Part shown: piece after piece, positions 48,783-58,266 of the stretch
Layout of the letters: each line of letters begins with the position of its first letter
Numbering within the stretch: position 1 is the first letter of the stretch
Assembly (NCBI RefSeq): GCF_021397715.1
Contig: NZ_CP090207.1
Location: 1,860,001-1,924,000, forward strand
Source of the DNA: Pantoea agglomerans
GTDB taxonomy: Bacteria > Pseudomonadota > Gammaproteobacteria > Enterobacterales > Enterobacteriaceae
Direction of reading: 5' to 3'
DNA: 64,000 bases
Position numbers and translations under genes: made by a program
The notes under the pieces: model-generated
Told to the model about the DNA's origin: nothing
Seen by the model: the letters and a program-made list of their open reading frames with translations, nothing else
Database searches by the model: none

Positions 48783-48806
48783 AGCCCGCGCTATGCGGGC
48801 TTTTTT
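48783..48806 (+). terminator. Terminator of adhP
   Basis: AGCCCGC-GCTAT-GCGGGCT followed by TTTTT, 21 bases after the stop. Confidence 0.92.
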
Positions 48807-48929
48807 ACGCCCCAGCACCGCCACAACTGGATGCCAGCAAAGGAAGAGAGTACCAGGTAGGCTTCAGCTGCGGGCTGATTCTGCCAGTAAAGCAGAAGTG
48901 CAGGTCGGTGCATCTGCTGAAAGATAAGA

Positions 48930-48953
48930 AAAAACCTCGCCGTAGCGAGGTTA
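48930..48953 (-). terminator. Terminator of small hypothetical operon
   Basis: On the minus strand AACCTCGC-TACG-GCGAGGTT followed by TTTTC, 16 bases beyond the stop at 48969. Confidence 0.88.
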
Positions 48954-48968
48954 ATGCGTCAGGCTGCC

Positions 48969-49154
48969 TTACACCAGGCTGACCGAGAGCAGGGTAATCT
49001 CTGCGGTTTGCAGCGACATGTCCTTCTTAATCTCAAACATATAGGCTTCCAGCGCCTCTTCGACATCATGGCCTTCGATGAAAGCATGGGCGGTAACGTG
49101 ATCTTCGCCTTTCGGCTTTATCACATAAGAAACGAACCACTTCTTATTCTGCAT
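48969..49154 (-). CDS. Small conserved-type hypothetical protein
   Basis: A protein of 61 residues starting Met-Gln-Asn-Lys-Lys-Trp-Phe-Val-Ser-Tyr after AAGGAAG. It is compact and amphipathic: VKP-type strand, His-Asp-Val-Glu-Glu-Ala-Leu-Glu-Ala helix, then a strand pair at the end. A small alpha/beta fold is likely. No family is recognised. It lies 53 bases after the 86-residue hypothetical gene, probably in the same unit, with a strong terminator behind it. Confidence 0.6.
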   Translation of the reverse strand: MQNKKWFVSYVIKPKGEDHVTAHAFIEGHDVEEALEAYMFEIKKDMSLQTAEITLLSVSLV

Positions 49155-49207
49155 AATCAGCTTCCTTCTCTGTTTTAAATCATTTACCACGTGACCAGCG
49201 ATGCTGG

Positions 49208-49468
49208 CTACTCAATCGGGGCGGGATGGAGCAGGTCAATCACGTCATCGATCTCATTGCTGGCCGCGTGGCGATCAAGTGCGACAGCGTAGTAGCGGCC
49301 TTTACAGTAGTGCCGCGTCACGGTTACCCGATGACCGGTATCACCATCAGCCTCATCGCCGGTTGCGGTTCGCAGATGCGGCGGGATCACCAGCTCCGTT
49401 TCGAGTTCATCAGCTTCGATAATCAGATGACCACCGTCGCTGGAAAGTAGCAGATGCTGAACGCTCAT
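49208..49468 (-). CDS. Small acidic hypothetical protein
   Basis: A protein of 86 residues from ATG 49468, preceded by GAGGAGAG. It is acidic and soluble: SVQHLLLSSDGGHLIIEADE at the start, then RVTVTRHYCKGRYYAVALDR, and an acidic C-terminal helix (Ser-Asn-Glu-Ile-Asp-Asp-Val-Ile-Asp-Leu-Leu). The frame is open upstream to 49543, but the ribosome site decides the start. No function can be named. It is upstream partner of the 61-residue gene. Confidence 0.6.
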   Translation of the reverse strand: MSVQHLLLSSDGGHLIIEADELETELVIPPHLRTATGDEADGDTGHRVTVTRHYCKGRYYAVALDRHAASNEIDDVIDLLHPAPIE

Positions 49469-49561
49469 TGTCTCTCCTCTGTTGATCTCATGGGTACCGG
49501 AAAAGTGTAGCGCAAGGCTGTGAGGGCGCAGTGGGTGCGGCAAAGGCTTTTGCTGACCAAT

Positions 49562-49585
49562 AAAAAAGCCCCGCTGACGGGGCTT
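49562..49585 (-). terminator. Terminator of acyltransferase gene
   Basis: On the minus strand GCCCCG-TCAG-CGGGGC followed by TTTTTTATT, 28 bases beyond the stop. Confidence 0.88.
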
Positions 49586-49612
49586 AATACAGAGAGGGGC
49601 ACAACGCTGAGA

Positions 49613-50755
49613 TCAGCCAGGCTGGTTGGCCAGTTTAGGTTTCAGAACCCGTTTGCCGATCTGGATACCTGGCTTCTCGACATATTTATACAGCAGCGAC
49701 GCCAGCGCATAGGTGACCGGAATAGCGGTCACGCAGACGATCAGAAAGCGCACCAGATCGCTTTTAAATTCGATGTCGGTATGGTTAAGCAGCAGAGCGA
49801 TCAGTGGAATCACAATCAGCAGATGCAGCAGGTAAACCGAAAACGACACGTCGCCCAGCCAGGTGCTCAGGCGGTTATTGAGCAGCTTACGCGGCAGCAT
49901 AATCAGTCGTGCCATCACGCTGTTTTCGCGGTACTGCCACAGAATCGCGGTCATCCCGACAATCATCAGCGCTTCCATAATCACCTGCAGCTTAATCGCT
50001 TCCAGACCAATCGCCACGCTGGCGACCGGGCCCAGTAGCGCATAGGCCACGTAAAGCAGGGATTTACGGCGAATCGCTTCGGCCAGCAGCATTCCCGAAA
50101 GGAACATGTTGAGCTTAATCAGGATCATCGACGGCATCTCAAAGGCTTCGTAGTAATCCGCCAGCAGATAACGTCCGGCGCAGCACAGCGCCATAATACC
50201 AATCAGTGAAGCCGCATAGCCGAATCGCAGCGTCACCAGCATGATGAACGGGAACAGCAGATAGAACTGCATCTCCAGACCAATGCTCCAGTCCGGCAGC
50301 ACGGTATTGAAGCCATATTCAGGCAACAGGCCAAACAGGAAGCTGAAATGAGTGAGAATATTGGTCAGTGACTGATCGGTGTAACGGGATGACTCGGTCG
50401 CGGTGCCGGAGTAGAAATGGGCAATGGTATCGCGCATCTCACCGAACCACGGACCGTAAATCAGGGCGATAATTAGCAACAGGTAATAGAGCGGGGCGAT
50501 ACGGAAAAAACGACGGATCCAGAATTTTTTAATGGTTTCAGCGTGCTGCCACGGCTCTTTTTGCTGGCGCTCAACGTAGTTTTTCGCCATCAGATAACCG
50601 GAAAGCAAAATAAACAGATCGACCCCAATCCCCGGTGACGAAATCAGCGTGATATGACAATGCACCAGCAGACTGATATGGCCGACCAGTACCCAAAGAG
50701 AGGCGATACCGCGTAACCCCTCCAGCTCCGTTGACCATCCTCGTGTTGCAGACAT
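49613..50755 (-). CDS. Acyltransferase 3 (OafA/YrhL-type) membrane protein
   Basis: A protein of 380 residues with about ten helices. The family motif Glu-Leu-Glu-Gly-Leu-Arg-Gly-Ile-Ala stands at residues 10-18, Leu-Val-Gly-His follows (catalytic His), then FILLSGYLMAKNYVERQQ and Arg-Arg-Phe-Phe-Arg-Ile-Ala-Pro-Leu-Tyr. Such enzymes acetylate O-antigen, exopolysaccharide or other surface glycans using a cytoplasmic acyl donor. The start at 50755 fits the motif distance; the frame runs open to 50809. A single gene with its own terminator. The substrate is unknown. Confidence 0.85.
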   Translation of the reverse strand: MSATRGWSTELEGLRGIASLWVLVGHISLLVHCHITLISSPGIGVDLFILLSGYLMAKNYVERQQKEPWQHAETIKKFWIRRFFRIAPLYYLLLIIALIYGPWFGEMRDTIAHFYSGTATESSRYTDQSLTNILTHFSFLFGLLPEYGFNTVLPDWSIGLEMQFYLLFPFIMLVTLRFGYAASLIGIMALCCAGRYLLADYYEAFEMPSMILIKLNMFLSGMLLAEAIRRKSLLYVAYALLGPVASVAIGLEAIKLQVIMEALMIVGMTAILWQYRENSVMARLIMLPRKLLNNRLSTWLGDVSFSVYLLHLLIVIPLIALLLNHTDIEFKSDLVRFLIVCVTAIPVTYALASLLYKYVEKPGIQIGKRVLKPKLANQPG

Positions 50756-50902
50756 GAAAAATTCCTCGGTTTCCGTTTTATCCGTCTTTGGGCGCTCACT
50801 TAGCCTCAAGGCTGTGATTAAGTAAACGGGGCGACAACAAAGTGGGAAAATTCCGAGCGGAGTTTAACCGGAAAATCGAGGAGAAACAGGCAACAGTCAG
50901 CA

Positions 50903-50940
50903 GTCGCTTAACGACGAGCGACTCGCTGTCGTTAAGCGAC
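50903..50940. repeat. 38-base near-perfect palindrome
   Basis: Arms GTCGCTTAACGAC (50903-50915) and GTCGTTAAGCGAC (50928-50940) are perfect, and the 12-base centre can fold further (AGCG/CGCT). It lies 22 bases beyond the mdtI stop. No T run follows on the minus strand, so an ordinary terminator is doubtful. Confidence 0.6.
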
Positions 50941-50962
50941 GTTAATCATTCGTCAGGCCGCA

Positions 50963-51292
50963 TCAGGCCAGCTTTAACAGGATCATACCGGCCAGCAGCA
51001 GGGTTAACCCGGCCCAGCCTTTTCTGTTGAGACGCTGGCCAAATAAGACCCAACCGGCCGCGACAGTGGCGATAATCCCAAAACCACCCCAGACCGCATA
51101 GGCCACCGATAATTCGATGCCTTTGACGGCTTGTGCCAGCGCACTAAAGGCCAGCAGAACCGACGCCAGTGAGAGCGCACCAATCAGCGGTTTCTTAAAG
51201 CCATTGGAGTATTTAAGAAAGATATTAGCGGCAATTTCCAGCACGATCGCCAGCGCCAGCCAGGCGGGATGAACCAGATCAGCGATGACCAT
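50963..51292 (-). CDS. mdtI: Spermidine exporter subunit MdtI (SMR family)
   Basis: A protein of 109 residues with four helices; [20 protein letters not shown] holds the conserved membrane Glu, and Ala-Tyr-Ala-Val-Trp-Gly-Gly-Phe-Gly is the SMR signature. It works with MdtJ to export spermidine. The start overlaps the mdtJ stop by 14 bases. Confidence 0.92.
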   Translation of the reverse strand: MVIADLVHPAWLALAIVLEIAANIFLKYSNGFKKPLIGALSLASVLLAFSALAQAVKGIELSVAYAVWGGFGIIATVAAGWVLFGQRLNRKGWAGLTLLLAGMILLKLA

Positions 51293-51629
51293 GGCTCACC
51301 TCCGGCGTGGCCAGGGTGCCGGTTTTGATCAGCACAATGCCAGCCACCAGCGTCACCAGGCCACCGAGTTTCAGTAGGGTCAGGGTTTCGCCAAACAGCT
51401 GCACGCTGAACAGGGTAATCAGCATAATGCCAATCCCTTCCCACAGCGCATAAGCCACGCCTAACGCAATGCGTTTAATGGCGAAGCTCAGCAAGATATA
51501 GGAGCAGGCAATCATCCCCAGCATCATCAGGTAGCCCGACTGGCTGCCGCTCAGGCTGGACCATTTCATAAACAGGGTGCCGATAATTTCAGTAGCAATA
51601 GCGAGTGATAATATGATCCATGCACGCAT
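51279..51629 (-). CDS. mdtJ: Spermidine exporter subunit MdtJ (SMR family)
   Basis: A protein of 116 residues with four helices; [20 protein letters not shown] carries the conserved Glu, and [10 protein letters not shown] the SMR motif, here with Glu in place of Ala as is usual in MdtJ. First gene of the mdtJI operon; GGAG precedes it. Confidence 0.92.
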   Translation of the reverse strand: MRAWIILSLAIATEIIGTLFMKWSSLSGSQSGYLMMLGMIACSYILLSFAIKRIALGVAYALWEGIGIMLITLFSVQLFGETLTLLKLGGLVTLVAGIVLIKTGTLATPEVSHGHR

Positions 51630-52000
51630 GGTTTTTCTCCAGCAACGATAACTATTCCTGCCATCACAACGGTGTTAGCAGACGCAGAATTCAGTCGAAG
51701 TGGAAAGGGGACTACAGGGCGCTGCGCCAGTGCCGATCGTCGGCGTTCCAGCCAGAGAGGAAAGGGGTAAAAGTGACAGGGATTGAAATGAACATTCTGC
51801 TCATAATATTCACGACGCATCCACTTTGTTGCTTCTCATCAGTGGACGAAGCAGGCCTCCGGTTATAAACACGCCAGATTTATAGCATTTTGCCTGATGG
51901 GTAATCAATAGCAGGATATGCTTCGTTTTGGGTTGATTTAGGTTTATCACAATGAAAAGTGATCGCGATCAGGAGGAATATGTTAATCAGAGGTGAAGGT
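51630..52000. other. Control region between mdtJ and betA
   Basis: Some 370 bases with no supported gene; it should contain the mdtJI promoter. A short frame from 51979 has a good AGGAGG site but runs straight through the betA terminator and into betA, so I do not call it. Confidence 0.5.
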
Positions 52001-52030
52001 AAAAAACAGCCGGGCAACAAGGTGCCCGGC
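52001..52030 (-). terminator. Terminator of betA
   Basis: On the minus strand GCCGGGCA-loop-TGCCCGGC type stem is followed by TGTTTTTT, 26 bases beyond the betA stop. Confidence 0.82.
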
Positions 52031-52055
52031 CGGAATTGCGTGACAACGTCACTGA

Positions 52056-53738
52056 TTACTCAGCACGCTGCGGTACCTTACGCACCGGGGCATCGCCGGC
52101 AACGTAATAGCGGGCGGTGCTGCGCGGCAGCGGATCGCGACCACGGATGATATCGGCAATCTTCTCGCCAATCATAATAGTGGTGGCGTTGAGGTTACCG
52201 GTGATGATCAACGGCATGATCGACGCATCGACCACGCGTAAGCCTTCGAGGCCATGCACTTTGCCTTCCCCATCGACCACGGACATCTCGTCGTAACCCA
52301 TCTTACAGGTGCCGCACGGGTGATAAGCGGTTTCGCCGTGGTTACGCACGAACTCATCCAGCTGCTCGTCAGTCTGGCACTCCAGCCCCGGACTGATTTC
52401 ACGGCCGCGGTATTTATCCAGCGCCGGCTGGTTAATGATCTCACGGGTGATACGAATCGCATCACGGAACTCGTGCCAGTCCTGCTCATGCGACATGTAG
52501 TTGAACAGAATGGCCGGATGCCGGCGCGGATCGCGTGACTTCAGGCGAACGTGACCACGGCTCGGTGAGCGCATTGAGCCGACGTGACACTGGAAACCGT
52601 GTGCATCGACCGCATTCGAACCGTTGTAGTTAATCGCCACCGGCAGGAAGTGATACTGAATATTCGGCCAGCTGAACTCTTCACGGCTGCGGATAAAGCC
52701 ACCCGCTTCAAACTGGTTGCTGGCGCCAATTCCGCTGCCGTTGAACATCCATTCGGCACCGATTTTCGGCTGATTCCACCATTTCAGGGCCGGATAGAGC
52801 GACACCGGCTCTTTGCATTCATACTGCAGATACATCTCCAGATGGTCCTGCAGGTTTTCACCCACGCCTGGCAGATCGTGCACCAGTGGGATATCAAACT
52901 GCTTCAGCAGTTCAGGCGAACCGACGCCGGAACGCTGCAGGATCTGCGGCGAAGCGATGGCGCCAGCGCACAACAGCACCTCGCGACGCGCGGTCACTTT
53001 GTTGATGCTGTTGCTGTCACCCTGCAGATACTCCACGCCGACCGCACGTTTGCCGTCGAACACAATCCGATCGGTGGTGGCATGGGTAATGATTTTCAGG
53101 TTTGGCCGGCCTTTAGCCTGATCCAGGTAGCCGCGCGCGGTGCTGGAACGGCGTCCCTGCGGCGTCACGGTGCGGTCCATCGGACCAAAACCTTCCTGCT
53201 GGAAACCGTTGAGATCGTCGGTGCGCGGATAACCCGCCTGCACACCGGCTTCAATCATCGCTTCAAACAGCACGTTATTGCCCGCTTTTGGTGTCGCCAC
53301 ACAAACCGGACCGTCACCGCCGTGGAACTCATTCGGGCCGATATCGCGGGTTTCCGCTTTACGGTAGTAGGGCAGGCAGTCGGGATAGCTCCAGTGCTCC
53401 AGACCGGGCGCGGTGGCCCAGTTGTCGAGATCCATCGCATTACCGCGGATATAACACATGCCGTTAATCAGCGACGAACCGCCCAGACCTTTGCCGCGAC
53501 CACACTCCATGCGGCGATTGTTCATGTAAGACTCAGGTTCGGTTTCGTACGCCCAGTTATAACGTTTTCCCTGCAAGGGATAGGCCAGCGCCGCAGGCAT
53601 CTGGGTCCTGAAATCAAATCGATAATCCGGGCCGCCCGCTTCCAGCAACAGCACATTCACGTTGCTGTCCTCGGTCAGACGGGTGGCCAAAACGTTCCCT
53701 GCGGATCCGGCTCCAATAATGATGTAATCAAATTCCAT
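52056..53738 (-). CDS. betA: Choline dehydrogenase BetA
   Basis: A protein of 560 residues, GMC oxidoreductase. FAD fold [10 protein letters not shown], GMC signature [20 protein letters not shown], and the C-terminal active-site pair in Tyr-His-Pro-Cys-Gly-Thr-Cys-Lys and Gly-Asn-Leu-Asn-Ala. It oxidises choline to betaine aldehyde at the membrane. Last gene of betIBA. Confidence 0.96.
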   Translation of the reverse strand: MEFDYIIIGAGSAGNVLATRLTEDSNVNVLLLEAGGPDYRFDFRTQMPAALAYPLQGKRYNWAYETEPESYMNNRRMECGRGKGLGGSSLINGMCYIRGNAMDLDNWATAPGLEHWSYPDCLPYYRKAETRDIGPNEFHGGDGPVCVATPKAGNNVLFEAMIEAGVQAGYPRTDDLNGFQQEGFGPMDRTVTPQGRRSSTARGYLDQAKGRPNLKIITHATTDRIVFDGKRAVGVEYLQGDSNSINKVTARREVLLCAGAIASPQILQRSGVGSPELLKQFDIPLVHDLPGVGENLQDHLEMYLQYECKEPVSLYPALKWWNQPKIGAEWMFNGSGIGASNQFEAGGFIRSREEFSWPNIQYHFLPVAINYNGSNAVDAHGFQCHVGSMRSPSRGHVRLKSRDPRRHPAILFNYMSHEQDWHEFRDAIRITREIINQPALDKYRGREISPGLECQTDEQLDEFVRNHGETAYHPCGTCKMGYDEMSVVDGEGKVHGLEGLRVVDASIMPLIITGNLNATTIMIGEKIADIIRGRDPLPRSTARYYVAGDAPVRKVPQRAE

Positions 53739-53762
53739 TCATCGTTCCTCAGGTTTTAATGA

Positions 53763-55235
53763 TTAAAATACGGACTGAAAACGCGACAGCTCAACCTGCA
53801 CTGACTTCACCTGGGTATAGCTTTGCAGCGTCATCAGGCCATTTTCGCGTCCAATGCCGGAGTGCTTGTAGCCACCGACCGGCATTTCCGCCGCCGATTC
53901 GCCCCAGGTATTGATCCAGCAGATGCCAGCTTCGATCTGGTGGATCACGCGGTGCGCCCGGTTCAGATCCTGGGTCACCAGACCGGCAGCCAGACCAAAG
54001 TCGGTGTCGTTGGCGCGGCGGATCACCTCTTCTTCGCTGTCGTAGCTCAGGATGGACATCACCGGTCCGAAGATCTCTTCACGGACGATCTTCATCTCAT
54101 CGCGGCAGTCGGTGAACACCGTTGGGGCCACCCAGGCACCCTGATCGAATTCGCCACCGGTCAGGCGTTTACCGCCGCACAGCAGCCGCGCGCCTTCAGC
54201 AATGCCGGATTCGATGTAGCGCATCACGTTATCGCGATGGCTGAAGCTGACCATCGGGCCAAAGTTGGTCTCCGGCTGGCGCAGATCGCCGGCCCGGATG
54301 CGGGCGACGCGCTCGCTGATTTTGGCTTCGAACGCCGCCTGCAGTTTTGTCGGAATAAACACTCGGGTACCGTTGGTGCAGACCTGGCCGGAACTGTAGA
54401 AGTTCGCCATCATGGCGATGTCAGCCGCCAGATCGAGGTCCGCGTCGTCGAAGATGATCAGCGGCGATTTACCGCCCAGCTCCATGGTGACCTCTTTCAG
54501 CGTCGATCCCGCCGCGTTAGCCATTACTTTTTTGCCGCTGACTACGCCGCCGGTAAACGATACTTTATCGATGCCCGGATGTTCGGTCAGCAACTGGCCG
54601 GTGACCGAGCCGATGCCCGGCAACACGTTGAATACGCCGTCCGGCAGGCCCGCTTCGGTGTAGATTTCCGCCAGTTTCAATGCGGTCAGTGGCGTGACTT
54701 CGCTGGGTTTGAAAATCATCGCGTTGCCGGCCGCCAGTGCGGGTGCGGATTTCCACAGCGCGATCTGAATCGGGTAGTTCCAGGCACCGATACCGGCGAC
54801 CACGCCCAGCGGTTCACGGCGGGTATAGACGAAAGAGGTGTCACGCAGTGGGATCTGCTGACCTTCCAGCGCCGGTACCAGACCGGCGTAATATTCCAGC
54901 ACGTCCGCGCCGGTGACGATGTCGACGCTGGCGGTTTCGCTCAGCGGTTTACCGGTATCCAGCATCTCCAGCTCAGCCAGTTCATCGTTACGTTCACGCA
55001 GAATATCGACGGCGCGGCGCAAAATGCGTGAACGCTCCATGGCGGTCATCGCGGCCCAGATTTTCTGGCCTTTTCTGGCTGCGGCAACGGCGCGATCAAC
55101 ATCCTGCTGACCGGCAGCGTGAACCTCGGCCAGCACCTCGCCGTTGGCCGGATTGATGGTCTGGAACGTTTCGCCAGACGTCGCGGCAACGTAAGCGCCA
55201 TCGATATAGAGTTTCTGCTCGGTAAATCGGGACAT
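53763..55235 (-). CDS. betB: Betaine-aldehyde dehydrogenase BetB
   Basis: A protein of 490 residues, aldehyde dehydrogenase family. Glu-Leu-Gly-Gly-Lys-Ser-Pro holds the catalytic Glu, and Ser-Gly-Gln-Val-Cys-Thr-Asn-Gly the nucleophile Cys. It makes glycine betaine with NAD(P)+. It lies 24 bases before betA and 14 bases after betI in one operon. Confidence 0.96.
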   Translation of the reverse strand: MSRFTEQKLYIDGAYVAATSGETFQTINPANGEVLAEVHAAGQQDVDRAVAAARKGQKIWAAMTAMERSRILRRAVDILRERNDELAELEMLDTGKPLSETASVDIVTGADVLEYYAGLVPALEGQQIPLRDTSFVYTRREPLGVVAGIGAWNYPIQIALWKSAPALAAGNAMIFKPSEVTPLTALKLAEIYTEAGLPDGVFNVLPGIGSVTGQLLTEHPGIDKVSFTGGVVSGKKVMANAAGSTLKEVTMELGGKSPLIIFDDADLDLAADIAMMANFYSSGQVCTNGTRVFIPTKLQAAFEAKISERVARIRAGDLRQPETNFGPMVSFSHRDNVMRYIESGIAEGARLLCGGKRLTGGEFDQGAWVAPTVFTDCRDEMKIVREEIFGPVMSILSYDSEEEVIRRANDTDFGLAAGLVTQDLNRAHRVIHQIEAGICWINTWGESAAEMPVGGYKHSGIGRENGLMTLQSYTQVKSVQVELSRFQSVF

Positions 55236-55249
55236 GTTATCTCCTTCCG

Positions 55250-55843
55250 TTATTCGTGCTCGCCAGCCAGTTGCTGACGGATGAATTGGGTAGTCAGTGT
55301 GCGGGCTACCACCGGCTTAAACGGCTTCCCGCTCAGCGCGGCGCGTAACCATAAGCCGTCGATCAGGGCGGCCAGCCCATGTGCGGCGAGACGCGCCTGT
55401 TCCAGCGGCAGTTCGCGGCGAAATTCGGCGACCAGCGTCGAGTAAAGTCGTCGACTGCTGACCCGCTCAAGTCGATTCAGCTGGGGCTGATGCATACTGC
55501 TTGCCCAGAAATCGAGCCAGGCTTTCATCGCGGCGCTGTGCACCTGGGTTTCATCAAAATTGCCGTCGACGATTGCCCGCAGACGCTGCTCTGCCGGGGC
55601 ATCAGCCAGCGGCTGCAGCCGGGCTGAAACCGCATCGCGCAGCTGGCGCGTCACATCACGCATCGTCGCTTCCAGCAGGCCGTTCTTATCTTTGAAGTAG
55701 TGACTGATGATGCCGGTCGACACACCCGCACGGCGGGCAATCTGGGCGATGGTGGCATCGTTAATCCCCACTTCGTTAATCGTGCTCAGGGTCGCATCAA
55801 TCAATTGCCGACGTCGTATCGGCTGCATCCCCACCTTTGGCAT
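55250..55843 (-). CDS. betI: Choline-responsive repressor BetI (TetR family)
   Basis: A protein of 197 residues. The N-terminal TetR helix-turn-helix is at about 28-60 ([20 protein letters not shown]); the rest is the ligand domain with Trp-Leu-Asp-Phe-Trp. It represses betT and betIBA until choline is present. The start at 55843 (Met-Pro-Lys-Val-Gly) fits the family and has GGAG upstream; the frame stays open to 55903, which would run into the operator. Confidence 0.94.
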   Translation of the reverse strand: MPKVGMQPIRRRQLIDATLSTINEVGINDATIAQIARRAGVSTGIISHYFKDKNGLLEATMRDVTRQLRDAVSARLQPLADAPAEQRLRAIVDGNFDETQVHSAAMKAWLDFWASSMHQPQLNRLERVSSRRLYSTLVAEFRRELPLEQARLAAHGLAALIDGLWLRAALSGKPFKPVVARTLTTQFIRQQLAGEHE

Positions 55844-55890
55844 AGCTCCAGCTCCACCCTCAAATCGAGTGCCTATTAAAACTTTTTTTG

Positions 55891-55904
55891 ATTGCACGTT
55901 CAAT
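55891..55904. promoter_or_regulatory. BetI operator between betI and betT
   Basis: ATTGCACGTTCAAT is one base off the palindrome ATTGAACGTTCAAT seen at BetI sites. It lies 48 bases from betI and 197 from betT in the shared control region. Confidence 0.7.
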
Positions 55905-56100
55905 ATAAAAAGAAAAGTTGTTAGGATGCTGTTCTTTAAATGTAGCGAAAGCGCAACGGCATTGAGTGCTAAAATAGACTCGTTTGCCGAAGCGGCAAAT
56001 CAGGAAAAGAGAGTACAACAACAGGCCGCACGGCGCGTCAGCCGCAGGCGGCGACATTTACCCATTGCATATTTTCAGGAAAACTAACCAGAGGTAATCG

Positions 56101-58131
56101 ATGAATAATCCACCTGCCGGTGAAAAAGACAGACTCAATCCCGTTGTGTTCTACACCTCTGCCGGATTGATTCTGACGTTTTCACTTGTGACGATTCTCT
56201 ACAGCGATCTGGCCGGCGGCTGGATCCTCTCGGCGGTGAACTGGGTCTCCGCGACCTTCGGCTGGTACTACATGCTGGCTGCTACGCTCTACATCGTGTT
56301 TGTGCTCTACATGGCCTGTTCACGGTTTGGCTCGATCAAACTGGGGCCGGAGCAGTCCAAACCCGAATTTAGCGTGCTGAGCTGGTCGGCAATGCTGTTT
56401 GCCGCCGGTATCGGTATCGATCTGATGTTCTTCTCGGTCGCCGAACCGGTGACCCAGTACATGCAGCCGCCGGAAGGGGCGGGGCAGACGCTGGAGGCCG
56501 CACGCCAGGCGATGGTCTGGACGCTGTTCCACTACGGCCTGACCGGCTGGTCGATGTATGCGCTGATGGGCATTGCGCTCGGCTACTTCAGCTATCGCTA
56601 TAACCTGCCGCTGACCATTCGTTCGGCGCTCTATCCGATATTTGGTAAACGTATCTACGGCCCGATTGGACATACCGTGGATATCGCTGCGGTGGTCGGC
56701 ACCATTTTTGGTATCGCCACCACGCTCGGCATCGGGGTGGTACAGCTCAATTACGGGCTGAAAGTGCTGTTTGATATTCCGGAAGGGCTGACCGCGCAGA
56801 CGGCGCTGATTGTGCTGTCGGTGGTGATCGCCACGATTTCAGTGACCTCCGGCGTCGACAAAGGGATTCGTATCCTGTCAGAGCTGAACGTGGTGCTGGC
56901 GCTGGGCCTGATCCTGTTTGTGCTGTTCTTCGGTAATACCGAATTTCTGCTGAATGCACTGGTGCTGAACGTCGGCGATTACATCAACCGCTTCATGGGC
57001 ATGACGCTCAATACCTTTGCCTTTGATCGACCGACGCAATGGATGAATAGCTGGACGCTGTTCTTCTGGGCATGGTGGGTCGCCTGGTCACCGTTTGTCG
57101 GGCTGTTCCTGGCGCGTATCTCCCGGGGTCGTACTATCCGCGAGTTTGTGCTCGGTACGCTGATCATTCCGTTTACCTTTACGCTGCTGTGGCTGTCGGT
57201 ATTTGGCAACGCCGCGCTCTACCAGATCATTCACGGTAATGCCGGTTTCGCGCAGGAAGTGATGGCCCATGCCGAACGCGGTTTCTATAGCCTGCTGGCG
57301 CAATACCCGGCGTTTAAACTCAGTGCCTCGGTCGCGACCATTACCGGGATGCTGTTTTACGTCACCTCGGCCGACTCCGGTTCGCTGGTGCTGGGTAACT
57401 TCACCTCAAAGCTGAAGGATATCAACAGCGATGCGCCAAACTGGCTGCGTATTTTCTGGTCGATTGCGATCGGGGTACTGACGCTGAGTATGCTGATGAC
57501 CAACGGGATCTCTGCGCTGCAGAACACCACGGTGATCATGGGGCTGCCGTTCAGTTTCGTCATCTTCTTTGTGATGGCCGGACTGTATAAATCGCTGAAG
57601 GTGGAGGACCACCGTCGCGCCAGTGCCACGCGTGATACGGCACCTTATCTGGCCCATGCCACCGATCGTCTGACCTGGAAAAAGCGCCTGTCGCGCCTGA
57701 TGAATTATCCTGGCTCGCGTTATACCCAGCAGATGATGGAAAACACTATCTATCCGGCGATGCAGGAAGTGGCGAAAGAGCTGGAGCTGCGCGGTGGTGG
57801 CGTCACGCTGGAAAAAGTGGCACCGGATGATAACAATCCGATTGGCTATCTGGACCTGCGCGTCCACCTTGGCGAAGAGCAGGATTTTGTCTATCAGGTC
57901 TGGCCGCAGCAATACTCGGTTCCGGGCTTTACCTATCGCGCCCGCAGCGGTAAATCGACCTATTACCGGCTGGAAACCTTCCTGCTGGAGGGCAGCCAGG
58001 GTAACGATTTGATGGACTACAGCAAAGAGCAGGTGATCATCGATATTCTCGATCAGTATGAGCGCCACCTGAACTTTATCCATCTCAACCGTGAGGCGCC
58101 GGGCAGTAATATCACCTTCCCGAGCATGTAA
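56101..58131 (+). CDS. betT: High-affinity choline transporter BetT (BCCT family)
   Basis: A protein of 676 residues. Twelve helices with the BCCT hallmark WAWWVAWSPFVGLFLARIS, and a cytoplasmic C-terminal domain of about 170 residues that in BetT senses osmotic stress. It imports choline with protons to feed BetA and BetB. Divergent from betIBA, as in Escherichia coli. A strong terminator follows. Confidence 0.96.
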   Translation: MNNPPAGEKDRLNPVVFYTSAGLILTFSLVTILYSDLAGGWILSAVNWVSATFGWYYMLAATLYIVFVLYMACSRFGSIKLGPEQSKPEFSVLSWSAMLFAAGIGIDLMFFSVAEPVTQYMQPPEGAGQTLEAARQAMVWTLFHYGLTGWSMYALMGIALGYFSYRYNLPLTIRSALYPIFGKRIYGPIGHTVDIAAVVGTIFGIATTLGIGVVQLNYGLKVLFDIPEGLTAQTALIVLSVVIATISVTSGVDKGIRILSELNVVLALGLILFVLFFGNTEFLLNALVLNVGDYINRFMGMTLNTFAFDRPTQWMNSWTLFFWAWWVAWSPFVGLFLARISRGRTIREFVLGTLIIPFTFTLLWLSVFGNAALYQIIHGNAGFAQEVMAHAERGFYSLLAQYPAFKLSASVATITGMLFYVTSADSGSLVLGNFTSKLKDINSDAPNWLRIFWSIAIGVLTLSMLMTNGISALQNTTVIMGLPFSFVIFFVMAGLYKSLKVEDHRRASATRDTAPYLAHATDRLTWKKRLSRLMNYPGSRYTQQMMENTIYPAMQEVAKELELRGGGVTLEKVAPDDNNPIGYLDLRVHLGEEQDFVYQVWPQQYSVPGFTYRARSGKSTYYRLETFLLEGSQGNDLMDYSKEQVIIDILDQYERHLNFIHLNREAPGSNITFPSM

Positions 58132-58136
58132 CTGTC

Positions 58137-58171
58137 AGCCCGTAAACTCTGTTGTTTACGGGCTTTTTTTA
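58137..58171 (+). terminator. Terminator of betT
   Basis: AGCCCGTAAAC-TCTGTT-GTTTACGGGCT followed by seven T residues. Confidence 0.95.
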
Positions 58172-58266
58172 TCGCCGGTGCGGCGATCCTGCGTCGCATC
58201 GGTGACAAATCGGCTATATTCAGGGCTTACTGGCCTGATGCCTGCCAGATGTAGACAGGGAGTCGT

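Noticed and set aside
51979-52150. Short plus-strand frame with an AGGAGG site
   Set aside because: It runs through the betA terminator and antisense into betA; the translation is low-complexity and Arg-rich.
52584-55031. Long plus-strand frames opposite betA and betB (391 and 402 codons)
   Set aside because: They are shadows of strongly coding GC-rich genes; translations are His/Arg/Gln-rich and unlike proteins.
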